Notes under the pieces: model-generated
Database searches by the model: none
Told to the model about the DNA's origin: nothing
What the model saw: only the letters and a program-made list of their open reading frames with translations
Part shown: in pieces, positions 23,714 through 35,800 of the stretch
Layout of the letters: each line of letters starts with the position of its first letter
How positions within the stretch are numbered: the first letter of the stretch is position 1
Translations under genes and position numbers: made by a program
Assembly (NCBI GenBank): GCA_946699065.1
Contig: CAMPDV010000045.1
Coordinates: forward strand, 1,008,501-1,072,500
Length of the DNA: 64,000 nt
Reading direction: 5' to 3'
Origin: Loxodes magnus
Lineage: Eukaryota > Ciliophora > Karyorelictea > Loxodida > Loxodidae

Positions 23714-24601
23714 TCACTGATATAATGTTTATAAATGTTAAAAAAAAGTATTCTGGATATATTCTTCATAGTCTTCTTCTGTCTTATGCTTCATTATTAC
23801 ATATCGACTATTACTTTTTTCTCCAGGTTTTATTATAGGGATTTGGTTAAAATCTAGTTCTTTTCCAATTATTTACTAGGGTCTAAATCATATATTTTCT
23901 TCAGGACCAATTTACTAATTTTTTACGTTTGTTATCTTAAGTCTATAAATTTTACCCTCTTGAGTAACATACAATCTGCTTAGTTTATTCAATGTTTTTT
24001 AAATTCTTTTATTCTCTTCATTTTGTTTATTTTAATATTTCCAGCATTGTCTTACAAAATGACCAGGTTTTCTGCAGAACCAGCATTTAGGTTTTTCCTT
24101 CATTCTATTTCTTTTTGCTGGTTGAATTGCTGGCTCTATATCCATAGGATCGTTGTGAGAGAGATTTTTTAGAAAAAGACTCTCAGTAATCTCAGCGAAT
24201 TAGTTTAATTTTTCTTCTGTCTGCTTGATTCTCTAGTTAAATTCTAATAACTAAGGATGATTGCTGAGTTCAGTCTTGTAGTTACTATTTGCTTATCTTA
24301 GCGTGTTCACGTTATTGATCAGGCATTAGATTTATTTCAGTGAATTAAGTTGTATGGAAAGTTTGTTATTATCATTTTGCATTTTTTAGAGGTTTTCAAA
24401 AATTATTTTCTGAGGATCTAAGAAATCTTAGGAAGAAGAGTGGGTTAGTTAAAGCTAAGACGTGGTTAGAGATGATGCTTCAGGTTTTCTCTCCTACTCT
24501 GAGGAGGTGGTAAAAAAACCTTTCTTGAAGCCAGCTATTTTTTATTTATATATATATTTTTAAATTAAACTAGTTATTAATAATTCGTTTGCTTTTGTCA
24601 T
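23714..24601 (-). mobile_element. Gag-like CCHC protein with intact reading frame
   Basis: 295 codons from ATG 24601 to a double TGA (23716-23711), the only Gag-like copy here with no frameshift. N-terminal region: FFTTSSEQERKPEAS, Ser/Thr/Gln-rich. Middle: helical, Asn/Gln-rich, with RIKQTEEKLNQFAEITE, a block also seen in the 25.3 and 42.3 kb copies. A canonical zinc knuckle CWFCRKPGHFVRQC lies at ~165-180, followed by ~110 residues with a single TGA-coded Trp. Nucleic-acid binding as in retroelement Gag/ORF1 is inferred. The N-terminal coding DNA shares 25 identical bases (GAGTAGGAGAGAAAACCTGA and on) with the start of the LINE at 59.97 kb, tying the two families together. Confidence 0.78.
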
Positions 24602-25285
24602 AAAATAATTTAACTAACACAGATTTTATATTTGAATAAGGTTGCCTTTATTATCATATCTTAATTAATGGGACTAATCAAGGGTCTGTATTTTTTAATT
24701 TAATTAAAGTTATCATGGTATTGATTATTTTAATATAAAGCATTATTAAAAACTATATATTATCAATCATCTAAAATATTATTAAAAAAAGTTAAAAGGA
24801 ATTATAATTATTTTTAAAATTGGTCTTTGCATTCATATATATTGAGATTTCCTCTTTAACTAAATGTTGACTTCAATATTCATTAGTTCACACTTCCTTA
24901 ATTAAAATTACATTTTACAGTTAATTTTATTACATCTAAAATCTATTTTTTTAATTTCTAAATTTATTATTACAAAATATTTTCCTTTTTATTAAGCCTG
25001 ATTAAATCAGATATTTTTATAACAAATTTTTATTATTTTCTTTAATTATTTTCATAAATTATTGGATTTTCACCAGCATCTTTTATATTGACTCGGCTTT
25101 TGATATATATAAAATTGTATTTTTCTATTTATATTTTATTATTGTTTATTTCAATATATATAGGTATATTTTCCTTTTAATCATTGATTATTTAAATATT
25201 GTTATTATAGTGCTTATTTTTTTTAAGTTCTTTTATTTGATATTGGAACTAAGAAAACTAATATTGCATCATTTGCAGGATTTAA
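24602..25285. other. AT-rich intergenic
   Basis: No supported gene; possible leader of the minus-strand Gag-like element and 3' flank of the next one. Confidence 0.45.
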
Positions 25286-25287
25286 TT

Positions 25288-26005
25288 AAACTAATAAATA
25301 AATAATTTATTATAGTGGGTCTACCATTTTTAGGCTAACCACTTTTAAGTTTAAAGTTAGGTATAAGTATCAACTTCAAATCTGTTTGGATTTTGTCTAT
25401 CACATATCTTGGTGATTTTTAGATTGTTATTTCTAATCTTTTCCGATAGGTCGAATCCCAGTCACTTTTTATTGAATTCGTTAACCACCTATAGATATAA
25501 GGAGCTTCATTCTTTAGTTTTAGTATTTTTTTCTATACAGTTTACCTTCTTAATTGCAATAGATCTTGAAAAATTGTTCCCATTAATTTTTTATTATTTT
25601 CTTTTATTTTTATTAAATTCTGGAAGCAGCTTCTTACTTTATGCCCTAGTCGCTTGCAGTACCAGCATCTCATTATTTTCCGATATGGAATGAAAGTTGT
25701 TATGGGCTGTTGCTCAACATTCATCGGATCATTCACTTATATTTTTTATAAGAATACTTTTTCAGTTAACTCTGCAAATTGGTTTAATTTTTCTATTCTG
25801 ATATTTCCTGACTGTTTATTTTCAATTTATTTCTCTTTGAGTTAGTCATCAGATATTCTAATTTTCTTTCTAGTTCTTATACTGTTCTTAGGAATCTAAA
25901 ATTTTCTAATTGCCTAACTTGAAGTTCTTAAAGTACTTTTTATTAATCATATTTTGACTAAGATGAATCCCTTTAAGAAGAGACTTATTGCAAGAAATTT
26001 TCCAT
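25288..26005 (-). mobile_element. Gag-like retroelement, subfamily 2 (minus copy)
   Basis: About 720 bases, ATG 26005, strongly similar to 42255-42965. It encodes a Ser/Gln-rich start, a coiled-coil block (QELERKLEYLMTNS), IEKLNQFAELTEKVFLQ, an intact CCHC knuckle CWYCKRLGHKVRSC and a basic C-terminal part (SIKSDWDSTYRKRLEIT). Relative to the other copy it lacks one base near TCAAAGAG, which shifts the frame between coiled coil and knuckle. It ends in TATAATAAATTATTTATTTAT. No polymerase is attached. Confidence 0.75.
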
Positions 26006-26224
26006 TTTTTCTATATTATAATCTAATTATAAATCTCTTAAGTTTATATTCCATTTATAATTATATGTTATCGATTGCTGAAATTCTTTCTTCTTTTCTT
26101 ACTTTACTTCTTCACTTTTCAAAATACTTATAACTTCTCTTATCTCAAAGACAGATACTTACTCTATATATAAATTAATGTTTTAGTTCCGAATCTATTA
26201 TCTCTAATTCTATTTTAATATTTT

Positions 26225-27047
26225 TTAATTTTAATCTTTGTTACTAATAATAATAATATATTTATATGTTAAAGAGTTTACTTTTTATGGAATTTCCGCC
26301 AGTTACCTGCTATCATTTGTTTACTTGATGATTATCACGCTATTTTATATGCAGTAGGCTACCATTGACGATAATCTTCGTTTTTAATAAAATTTTCTAT
26401 TTATGAACTTCCTATTAACTATTTTAGAGGTAATACTTCATGTTCTTTGTTTGTTCTCCTGATTTTAGTTTTATCAGATTCAGCTTTATTGTAAAATATA
26501 GTTCACTTATTTTTAGTTCTAGCAGCTTTTGTCTATTTTCTTTAATCTTTTTCTGAAATAATTTTTTTTATATATCTATTCTCTTTTCTAAATTCGATTT
26601 AATCTGCTCCTCTTATTTAAACTTTTAATCAATTAATTTAACTATTTCATTTTCTATAGTCAAGTTTTATCTTGATTTAATATCGTTTATAATTGTTAAT
26701 ACAGTTACTATACTATTAATAATTAATTTTTATTAGCTTTCTTCGAGTTATTAATGATTCTTTACATTTATCATCAATGCTGCTTATTAAATCTCTAATC
26801 TTTTCTTCTTAATTTTAAATTGCTTCTTCATACTTTTAGATTGAATTTTTCATTTTATTTTTCTGATTTTATAGCTTTTTTCAGCTTTATTCTTAAATTC
26901 TCTTATCTCAACGGGTTTGATCATAACTTTTCCTTAAAAAGAATAATTTGATTCATCTTTTTACCGTTGAATTTTCTCCTTTTTTACACCACTTTCCTTC
27001 TAAACTTCCTTAGTTAATTCTTTGAGTAGAAAACAACATTTCTCCAT
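26225..27047 (-). mobile_element. Gag-like retroelement, subfamily 1 copy 4 (decayed)
   Basis: Starts at ATG 27047 (LLKELTKEVQKESG, then QGKVMIKPVEIREF). Block order follows copies 1 and 3, but the knuckle has lost its Cys residues (KAARTKNKWTIFYNKA) and frames shift. Hairpin remnants and an (ATT)n tail lie at 26230-26366. Confidence 0.65.
26287..26366 (-). repeat. Three-hairpin module, copy 4 (partial)
   Basis: TGG/CCA (26288-26301) and a central stem C-TGA/TCA-G (26324-26339) with an A-T pair where other copies have G-C. The third stem (near 26350-26366) is no longer evident. Confidence 0.4.
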
Positions 27048-27824
27048 TTTTTGATTTACAATTAATCTTTAATTTTAAAATCTTATTGAAGGTTTAGTTC
27101 TTTCTAATACATTAATTGTATAAAAATTTCCCGATATTATTAAGTTAATAGATTATAATTCTTTCTTTTTAGATAATCATTCAGAGAGGTCAGGTAGTTC
27201 TTAGGTGGCTTTTTATTTAAAGTAATATTTTTATAAGAAAGTTAAAGTTTAACGCATATTATATTTAATTTAGAATAACAAAATTTAAAAAAATTTAATC
27301 TTTCATTGTAAAAAGAAGGACTACCAGTAGATATAAATCTACTTCATAAGCTTAATTATTTAAATTTTAAAATTATTCTTCAATAAAAGAATAATTTTGA
27401 AGATAAAAATGATATTTAAGTACATGCATATCATCTTTAACTGATATAGTTAATTCTTTTATTTAGAGGCTAAAAATATTTAGATACTTAAAATTTTATT
27501 ATAAAAACGTATTTATATTTCATACGTCAATTCTAAACAATATGAGTGTGAAAACTTTCAATAATCTATTAAATAGAAGAAATTAAATTAAATATCAAAA
27601 GAAGATTTTATTTTAAGTAGGTAAGATATTATTTTATGATATAAAATAAATTATAATTAAAAATAAATAAAATCAAATTATACCTGACGCTTATCAGTCT
27701 TCTATCTAATTTTTAATTTTTTAAGAATATAGTAGAGAAAGAATTTGAATAAAAATTATAAATTTTAAGAAGTAATATTAAATATCATCATTTCTTACGC
27801 AAATAATTATATAAAAGCAAAATA
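27048..27824. other. AT-rich intergenic
   Basis: No supported gene; leader side of copy 4 and tail side of the family R element. Confidence 0.45.
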
Positions 27825-28250
27825 TTAAATAAGTAAATGAGATTATAGAGTGTAAGTACCTCAATGATGTGAAGCTCTTTAGTAAAGATTTTTAAAGTTA
27901 AAAAAATTTCATGCTGAATCTTTCACAGTGCTAGCATTCCCTTGTGAGTTTTGTCTTCTATAAGGTCGTGATTGGGATGCTACCCTAGGAGACCTTAGTA
28001 TTTAATATCCTTCATCATTAATGCTACTTGATACTTCTTCGATTTCGCCTTCTCTTCTCTTGTCTCCTACCAAAATTTTTGTTTGATTCTTCTCCCATGG
28101 GGTACTTCCTGGTACCAGAGTTTAAGTTAGCTTCAGTTGGAGGTTTGCTCCTCCCTATTTATTTTTATAATAAATAATAAATAATTAAAAATTTTAATTG
28201 GAATGCTTTAAGTTTTATTATATATAATAAATATAAATTATTAACGTGAT
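27825..28250 (-). mobile_element. Retroelement of family R, copy 2
   Basis: Minus-strand open frame without TGA for most of its length (TLVPGSTPWEKNQTKILVG, GDKRREGEIEEVSSSIND, SPRVASQSRPYRRQNSQGN, SAWNFFNFKN). Its C-terminal part lines up loosely with copy 1 (SQNESKK...TFFNIK). The 3' end has the shared CTCTATAATC block and an AT-rich tail. Arg/Ser/Gln-rich composition suggests a nucleic-acid-binding ORF1-like product; no domain is identified. Confidence 0.45.
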
Positions 28251-28700
28251 GTCGCCTTCGTTCGACTTATTGCAAATTAAAATTTTGCTGTTCTTCTGTT
28301 TTTCTCCGTTTTTTTGAAATCGAAATTGATTACCTTCTTCTTGATTCTTGATTTTCATTCTGAAGGCTGGAGAGTGAAGATTATGTTGAAAATTTTATTC
28401 TTAATAAAAAAATTATCGCTAGAGCTCTAAATTCTTCTAAATAAAATTAAAAATTTTTCTCAATCTTATCTTTTTCAATCCGTTCATGTGAAGAAAGAGA
28501 TCTCTTAGGCTCGGGCTTCAGAACTTGATTAATAAACTCCGATATTATAGTCCTTAGCCAAAAATTCACATTGCTAGAAAAAACCCTCGAATAAATTAAG
28601 CTTATGGCTTATGCCCACCACCTTTATCCATGGTGGTTTCAAGTATAATATATTTATATGATAGTATACACTGCGGCAGATTACCTATTAGTCTGGCTAG
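28240..28700 (-). CDS. Possible gene fragment with nuclear-localisation-like motif
   Basis: Minus-strand frame of ~150 codons (LRTIISEFINQVLKPEPKRS, SSHERIEKDKIEKNFQFYLE, ending SISISKKRRKTEEQQ). Higher GC than surroundings and a basic KKRRK cluster. No start can be chosen with confidence; it lies directly upstream of the family R element and may be its 5' part. Confidence 0.3.
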
Positions 28701-29089
28701 CGGCTAAATTTCCATATTTTTATTTTATAATAAAAATAAAGAATGATTAATCTTAATTTTAAGTTCTTTTCTTAAAAATGAGTTTCAGAATATTGTCATT
28801 ATTAGTAATTATTAACTAAATATAATAGGCCTTTTTATATTTTATTCCTATCAAATTAACTTTATCGAAGATTTTAATTATTATTTTTATCTTTGCTAAT
28901 GCTTTCTCATAATAACGTAAGTAGTTAAAAATTATAAAATAAATTTAAAAAAATGTATAGAGTTTATATCATAAATTTATTACACTGTAAATAAATAATT
29001 TATATTTACATTTATTTTACATTAGTTTTTTAAATTAATTACTGAAATAAAATCCAAGGAATAATATATTTAAGAACAAAAATTAAAGG
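28701..29089. other. AT-rich intergenic
   Basis: Upstream of the Deltex-like pseudogene. Nothing recognised. Confidence 0.45.
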
Positions 29090-29949
29090 ACATTTTGTTC
29101 AAAAAATATGCTAAGTTTTTAAGGAAATCCAAAGTAGACTTTAAATTTTGGAGGAAATAGCTTTTTATATTAATATCTAATAAATATCGGTTATCTTGGT
29201 AAGATACTAAATGAAGCAAAACATTTTAAAATTAATATTATCTAAATATTTAGTCTAAGGTAAGTTTAATAAATTAACTTAAATAAACATCAACTATAAT
29301 AATAAATAAAATAGGTAAATAACTTAGATTATTTTCAATATAATAAAATAAAAAAAGTTGGCTACAATAATTTAAAGCTTAAAGATTACTACTTCAAATA
29401 ATGAATCTTAGATTAGAAAGTTTTCTAAATCACAAATTAAATTTTTGAGAAATCTAAAATAAAAAAAATTATATAAAATCAAGATAAAGCTTGCTTTCTC
29501 TGCTTGAATGAATATTTACCTTATGATAACGATATCATAATACTGAGCAGATGCAATAATATTCATTTTTCGCAAATTTTGCATTATCCTTATGAAATAG
29601 TTAAGGCTTCAAGATAAGTTATTTTTGTGCAGAATTTGAAGATTATGGTTCAAATTAAATAGATGATTAAAAATATAATAGCAGAAAATAAAATTTTTAA
29701 TATACTAATGCTTCGAAAAAGCCTTTGATCTAATAAATAAAAGGGAAATGAGATTTATAAAATGTTGAAAGAATCTTAGATCAAAAAATTAATTTTTTTA
29801 AATTGGAACAAATATGCTTTCATGTATTTTAAGCTAAATAATATGAGCTGGAATAAGTAAAAAAATTATTTTATAGGAAAAAGGTAAAGGAAATCATGAT
29901 TCATCATATTTAAAAAGCGTCAAAATATTTAAACATTAAAGGAATATTT
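29090..29949 (+). pseudogene. Decayed third copy of the Deltex-type E3 ligase
   Basis: Landmarks of copies A and B recur in order across several frames: GNPK...LNFGGNS (for [14 protein letters not shown]), a RING start ACFLCLNEYLPYDNDIIILSRC then HF but no following Cys pairs, CAEFEDYGSNQIDD (for [14 protein letters not shown]), a GNE...KML segment in place of GNEVLRML, and YLNIKGIF at the end (for ELNDKGIF). The diagnostic [23 protein letters not shown] and HHKTS motifs are gone and at least two frameshifts are needed. A ligase function is therefore lost. Total length (~860 against 1107) indicates a large loss in the linker and RING. Confidence 0.8.
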
Positions 29950-30923
29950 AGAAAGTTCGAAAGAAAACATGACTTAGTTTAATTTTAAATTAAAAAATCA
30001 CAATTATAAAAATAATAAGTAAAACATATTATATTATAAAAAATATTTAGATACAAAATATTTAATTATTTTATAAAATAAAATTTTTTATTTTTCGTTA
30101 GAATTTTTTCATTAAAAAATCGAATTAATATTTTTGTAAAAATGGAAAAAATTGATCTTTTTAGTAGTTAGATATATTCATATTTGTCAAAATAAAATTA
30201 GTTTAAACTATTAAGATAAACATTTTCAAAATAAGTTTTTCTATCATCATAGAAAAGTAAAAAGTTTGAATTAAATTAAAAGGAATAATCAGTTCTTCTT
30301 TAGATTGAATTAAAAATGTTCTTAGGAAATTTTAATAGTATTTGTTTAACTTCAAATCATTTTTATATTAACTAAATTATGATAATAAAAGTGGTCTAAA
30401 ATACTTAACTAATTCTTCCAAATTATTTAAACAAATAATCAAACATTTTTATTTAAATCAGCAAAACTTAATGATGATTTAATCTATTATACTTTTTTAT
30501 TATATTTATATACAGTAAATTAATAATATTATAATTTTAATTTTTCGATAAATAACTTTTTTTACAAAGATTCTATTAACTAATTTTTAAATTTAGTGAA
30601 TTAAATAAAAAAACGAATTAAAATGTAGAATTAATATAAATATAAACTATTGAAATTATTATTATTCTATAAATAAATTATCTATCTATTAAAATTTAGA
30701 ATTGCTTTATTTTAAGCTCAAGAATTAAAATAGAGAACATTTTTTATATTTTTAGATTTAAAAAATTTATTAGTATTTAAAAATAAAAATTCTAGAATAA
30801 AAACTATCAAATTTAGAAACATTTTATGTCAAAAGAAAAATGATACTTAAGAAATAATAGACCTCTTCAATAAAACATTTTTACTCTTAGCTGGATGTGG
30901 CCTACATTCTCTTCTTTCTTTAG
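29950..30923. other. AT-rich intergenic
   Basis: Downstream of the pseudogene. No supported gene. Confidence 0.5.
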
Positions 30924-31620
30924 ATGGAGAATAAAAATTTAGCAAAGGCTATTTAGTGGGGAAGTTATGATTATACGAATAGAAAATTTACTAGCAATCA
31001 AAATAATCTTGGCTAAGAATAAAGCAAGACTATAGAAAATGACTAAGCTAAATTAAATGTTCAAGATATGGAATATATGAAAAGACTGATACAAATTTAT
31101 AAAAAAAGAATAGTAATTGGAATAAAAATTATTTTAGAAAAGGATCAAGGAAAATAATAGAAATTGTTTGGTCTATGAATCAAAATAACAAGATGCTATG
31201 ACAAGGGAAGCAAGAAAAAACTAAATATAAGAGAGTAATAAGAAGCAAAGATGATAAATAAACTCTTAATAATTGAATTTAGAGTATATAAATTGAAATG
31301 TAGATAATCATCAGGGATAACCTTTCCAGATATAAAAATAATAGCAGATACCTGTTTAAAAAATCCGAGAAAAGTAAAAATTAGAAAATTTTAGTTTATT
31401 ACTAGATGTATGAATTTTGTGAATATTAGATAATTTTAATGCTTTTTTATAAAAAATGAAAAAAATAGTTAAAGATAAAAATATTTATAATGTTGCTATA
31501 GAGTTAAAGTTTATTATATCAACAAATAAAATTAAAAAATAAGTAAACAGAATTAATATTAGAATTTATTTAATGTAAGATAAAATAAATTTTATAATTT
31601 TGATATTTCATAAATGTTAA
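30924..31620 (+). CDS. Possible gene of unknown function
   Basis: From ATG 30924 the frame reads MENKNLAKAIQWGSYDYTNR, then a Lys/Ile-rich helical part (YMKRLIQIYKKRIVIGIKII), KITRCYDKGSKKKLN and FPDIKIIADTCLKNPRKVK. There is one TGA-coded Trp and a possible TGA stop near 31605. It is less AT-rich than its flanks to about 31380. No domain is recognised; it could be a gene remnant. Confidence 0.35.
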
Positions 31621-32829
31621 ATCCTTTAATAGTTTTAATTTTACAAGAATACCAGGCAAAATTAAATTAGATTAAAATAAATTATAATTTTAATAATTAA
31701 CGAATAAAACAAATCATATGAGAAATTTAAACTAGAAAATATTTAATTGCTATAAATATTTAAAAACTAAATAATAAAAATTAATGATATTTTGATAAAA
31801 ATGATTATTTCAGTTTTAAATTATAACTTTGATTTTTTATTAATGTTTAAGCAATATTTATATATTATTTATTTAATTTAGTAATAAGACATCATTTTAA
31901 ATTAATTTTATTCTATTTATTAAGATAAATTTGTATTATAATAAAATTTATTTAATATGAATACTTTGCCTTATATTTTTGAATAAGCTGGAGAATGATA
32001 TTATATAGTAGAATATTTTACAAAATTATAAATATGAAATTAGATTATATTATCTTTCTTTTACTGATTTAAATTTGATTGTGCTTTCAAATCTTTACAT
32101 ATTATTTTTGCTAAATATATAAATTAAAAATTAATAAATATATAAGCTTATTATATGATAAACATTAAAGAAATTTTAATTAGTTGTTAGCTATGTTTAT
32201 TCTTTCTTTAAAATTAAATTAATATTTTATTTATTTAAAGACGAATATATATAAAATCTTTTTGCCGATTTACCATATAAATAATTATGGTTTTTATAAA
32301 TAAAACGATTATATCTATTTTTATTTATTATTTGCTAATAAACCTTTAAAGTTTAAAATCTAACATTAGATTTTTAATTTTAATTTACAAGATAATAATT
32401 AAATTAAAAAAGAGCATGATATATCATATATTTACAAGTATAAATATTTTATTTTTAGCTAAGCTATTTATTTTAATTATTATGAGGGGTTATTTTACTA
32501 AGTCCAGATTAATAATTTATATTTAGTTCACTTTTTTATTAGGTATAAAATCCTTAAAGCTATTAAATCTCTCTTTTCTATTTATAATTTTTACAAGAAT
32601 AAATTTAAATTAAAGGAAAAATGAATATAGCTTATATGATATTTGGGACTTATATAATAGAGAGAGTAGAAATAAAAATAAGATTAATGATTAATAAATA
32701 TTTAAATGAATGAACCTTTAGAAAATATTAGCTTTAATAGTGTTATATACAGGAATGTAATTTTGATTCAATTATTTTATATTATTTATATCTAATTAAT
32801 TCTAGCTAAATAGTTAATAAGTTTATGCC
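31621..32829. other. AT-rich intergenic
   Basis: Downstream of the NACHT gene. Nothing recognised. Confidence 0.5.
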
Positions 32830-35800
32830 TCACATAAGTCCTTCAGCACAATATTCGCAGAATCTTTGCTGGCTTTCTAAATCATAATATAATTTTCTAA
32901 ATTTAAACGTTTTTTGACACAATTAGCATTGATATTTGCTATCTCTCATATCTATTTATCTCTAGGTCCCTTAAAGTATTGCTTCTAATTAAACTTTTCC
33001 TCCTTTAAACCAACGTTAATATTAGTGATCTATGCAATAATAGGATTTACATTAGGAACAATACCAACAAAGTAAATTTTAAGAAGAATAGCATTCTTCA
33101 CATTTCTTTCCAACTGATTTATTATTTTATCACATTTTAACTTAGAGAGTATGTCGTTGTTTGCATATATTTAACTTATTGATTAATCTGTTTATAGAAA
33201 ACATTTTAGATTCCATGAGTTTATAATTTAAGAAATCTATCTATTTAGGCATTCCATAAGAATTCAGTGCGCTAAATTATCCTCAATTTCATTAGTGTAG
33301 CTTTAGAGTTACTTTATTCTAATCAACTTAAAATATTTAATTTTAGGAATTTTCAGAAGTAAATAGCTATCTAGTTTCATGGTTTCACTTGAAATTTTTA
33401 TAAAGTGGATAACTAAAGTGTATATTTTCTTGAAATGTAATAAATTACTAATTGAAATCTATAATTTCTTATTTTTCTTGGCTTTACTTATTTATATTAT
33501 TAAAGCTATTATCCACTATTTACACATGCTTGAAATTTGTACTTTCCAAACCTGATATTATTAAGATATGTCTTTCATCAATTGCTTTTACAAATCCAAT
33601 GTAATCTGTTATTTCGACTTTTACAACTTAATCTTATTATTTAATTGTCTAAAGGACTAAATAATTCTATTCGAAGAAAATGAAAAAGTCTGATGTTATA
33701 CTAAATTCATAAGAATGATGAAAAACTTGGCTTTTATTAATAGAATAGCTTTGAGATTCAATTTAGATTTTCGTTTGCTAGATAGATAATTGCGATTAAT
33801 CTATTCTATTAACTTTTAGTTCTAATTTATTCTCTTTTATTTATTAAGAGCTAATTCCATAAACATTATCTTGTCAGAAATATAGTAGGTCGTCCATAAA
33901 AAATTAACGATGATCCAAGTAAATTTTGTTAGCCGAAGTTATTCAGTAAAATATTTTAAAATGCTAGGATCCTTTTTACTAGTAATAGTAAAGATAGTTA
34001 TTTTCAAATTTTATTAATTTTGCCTCTCCATTTTTGAAAGTAAAAAATCTAGGTCTAATGGATTTCTATGGATCTTCGTTGCCAAAGCTGAAACTGAGCC
34101 ATTTTTAGTCTTATAAGTTAAATTTATAAATATCATACTGAGAAATAATTAAAAGTTCGCCATTTATAAACTGCTGAAATATGCTACCAACTTTAGAGTC
34201 TTATACTATATTAAATTCTCTCTTTTAGATAACACTTCCATTTCTTCTCAATATGTTAACTAAAATTTTATTACTATCATTTTTTTTAATCTATGAAATA
34301 AAGCTGTACAACTCTAAGTCTTATGAAAAGGTGAAGCTACTTGACTTTTATTAAATTCAATAAAGTAAAGGAATAGAGTTTTATTATAAAAGAGCAAGCT
34401 CATTTGTATTAAGAATTTAAACTAGCTTATTAGTTTCATTAGCAAGTCAGAGTTCTTCAGTACCTTATGCTCAATCATAAGATTAATCAATTTTTCTAAA
34501 TACTTATCTAGTTTACAAGGAAATAATCTAAGTTTTTTCGTAATCAGTCGTCACTATAAAATTTTAGTTGCAGAATACTGGAGTTTAGTATGGAAGATCG
34601 ATCTTATTTACTTCTGAATATTCGTGGTTGATAATATTTACATGGAGTCAGTGATAGACAGCTATTCTTTATTTATCTATTACTTAAACATAGAAAATTT
34701 AACCTTGATCAATAGTATTTAAATCTTCTCCACATTGGTAGAATAAAATTCTATCTTTTTACTGTTCATACTCAACTAAAATCAAGATTTTATTATTAAA
34801 ATATCCAAAATATTTTATTTTGCTTTCATTGTATTATTTTAGAATTTTAAATTTTTATTAATTGTTGGTTTATTTTAAATTAATATTAAACTTCACATTT
34901 ACTAATTTTCCTCTCTTTATTTTGTGATTTATTAAATGAATCTCTCCATTATTTTCGATAATGCAGCTATTGTAAAAGTGCATATCTGAGAAATTTATTT
35001 ATTTATCTTGGTAATTCTCAGTAAAATTTATTTAATTTGCTTGACTTGGATTTAAATTATTGGTGCCAGCAAAGATCCAATCTGATTATTGCTATTAGAT
35101 TTTTTGCTTAACATACTACTTTTTTAAACTTTGAGGTTAAAATTATATTAAATTATTCTTGATTTTTTAATATTTTTCATCTTAAAAATTATTTCCACTG
35201 TATTTCCCTATCATATATTTGTTGCCTTATATTTTAAATAGAACGAATATAATTAAGTGCTAACTGCCATAAATCTTAGATCCCATTATCTCACTCTCAA
35301 AGTATTCTTTTTCATACTCTCAAATCTTTTGAAATTCTAATATTCCCTTAGGATTTATTGCTTTTTTTACTTTCTAAATCTTAAGTTTGTTCCTTTCACT
35401 TGAAACCACTGTTAAAACATTTTCTTGAACTTGAAAATCTTCAATAAAATCAAGCCAATCAATAGTAGCAAAATTCTTGGAATTGAAAGTACTTCCTTAG
35501 AAATCCACTTCAGTTAAGTCACACTAATTCATATAAACAGATTATAGCATACAATTTATAATTTTGCTTCTAGAAAATTTACACTTGTAAAAGTATCCGT
35601 TACATAAGTCAGCATTCTCAATTCAAATATCTTCAAAATTCTGCTCTATAAACTGATAATCAGCTTTAATCAATATAGTAATAGCATTTGAGGCAGCTAC
35701 TTTCATTCTCTCATTACTTTTAGAACTTTAAATTATCTACAGCAAATTGTCTAGCATACTTTCGTATGTTTATCCTTTCTTCGTTTTAATTATTCCTATA

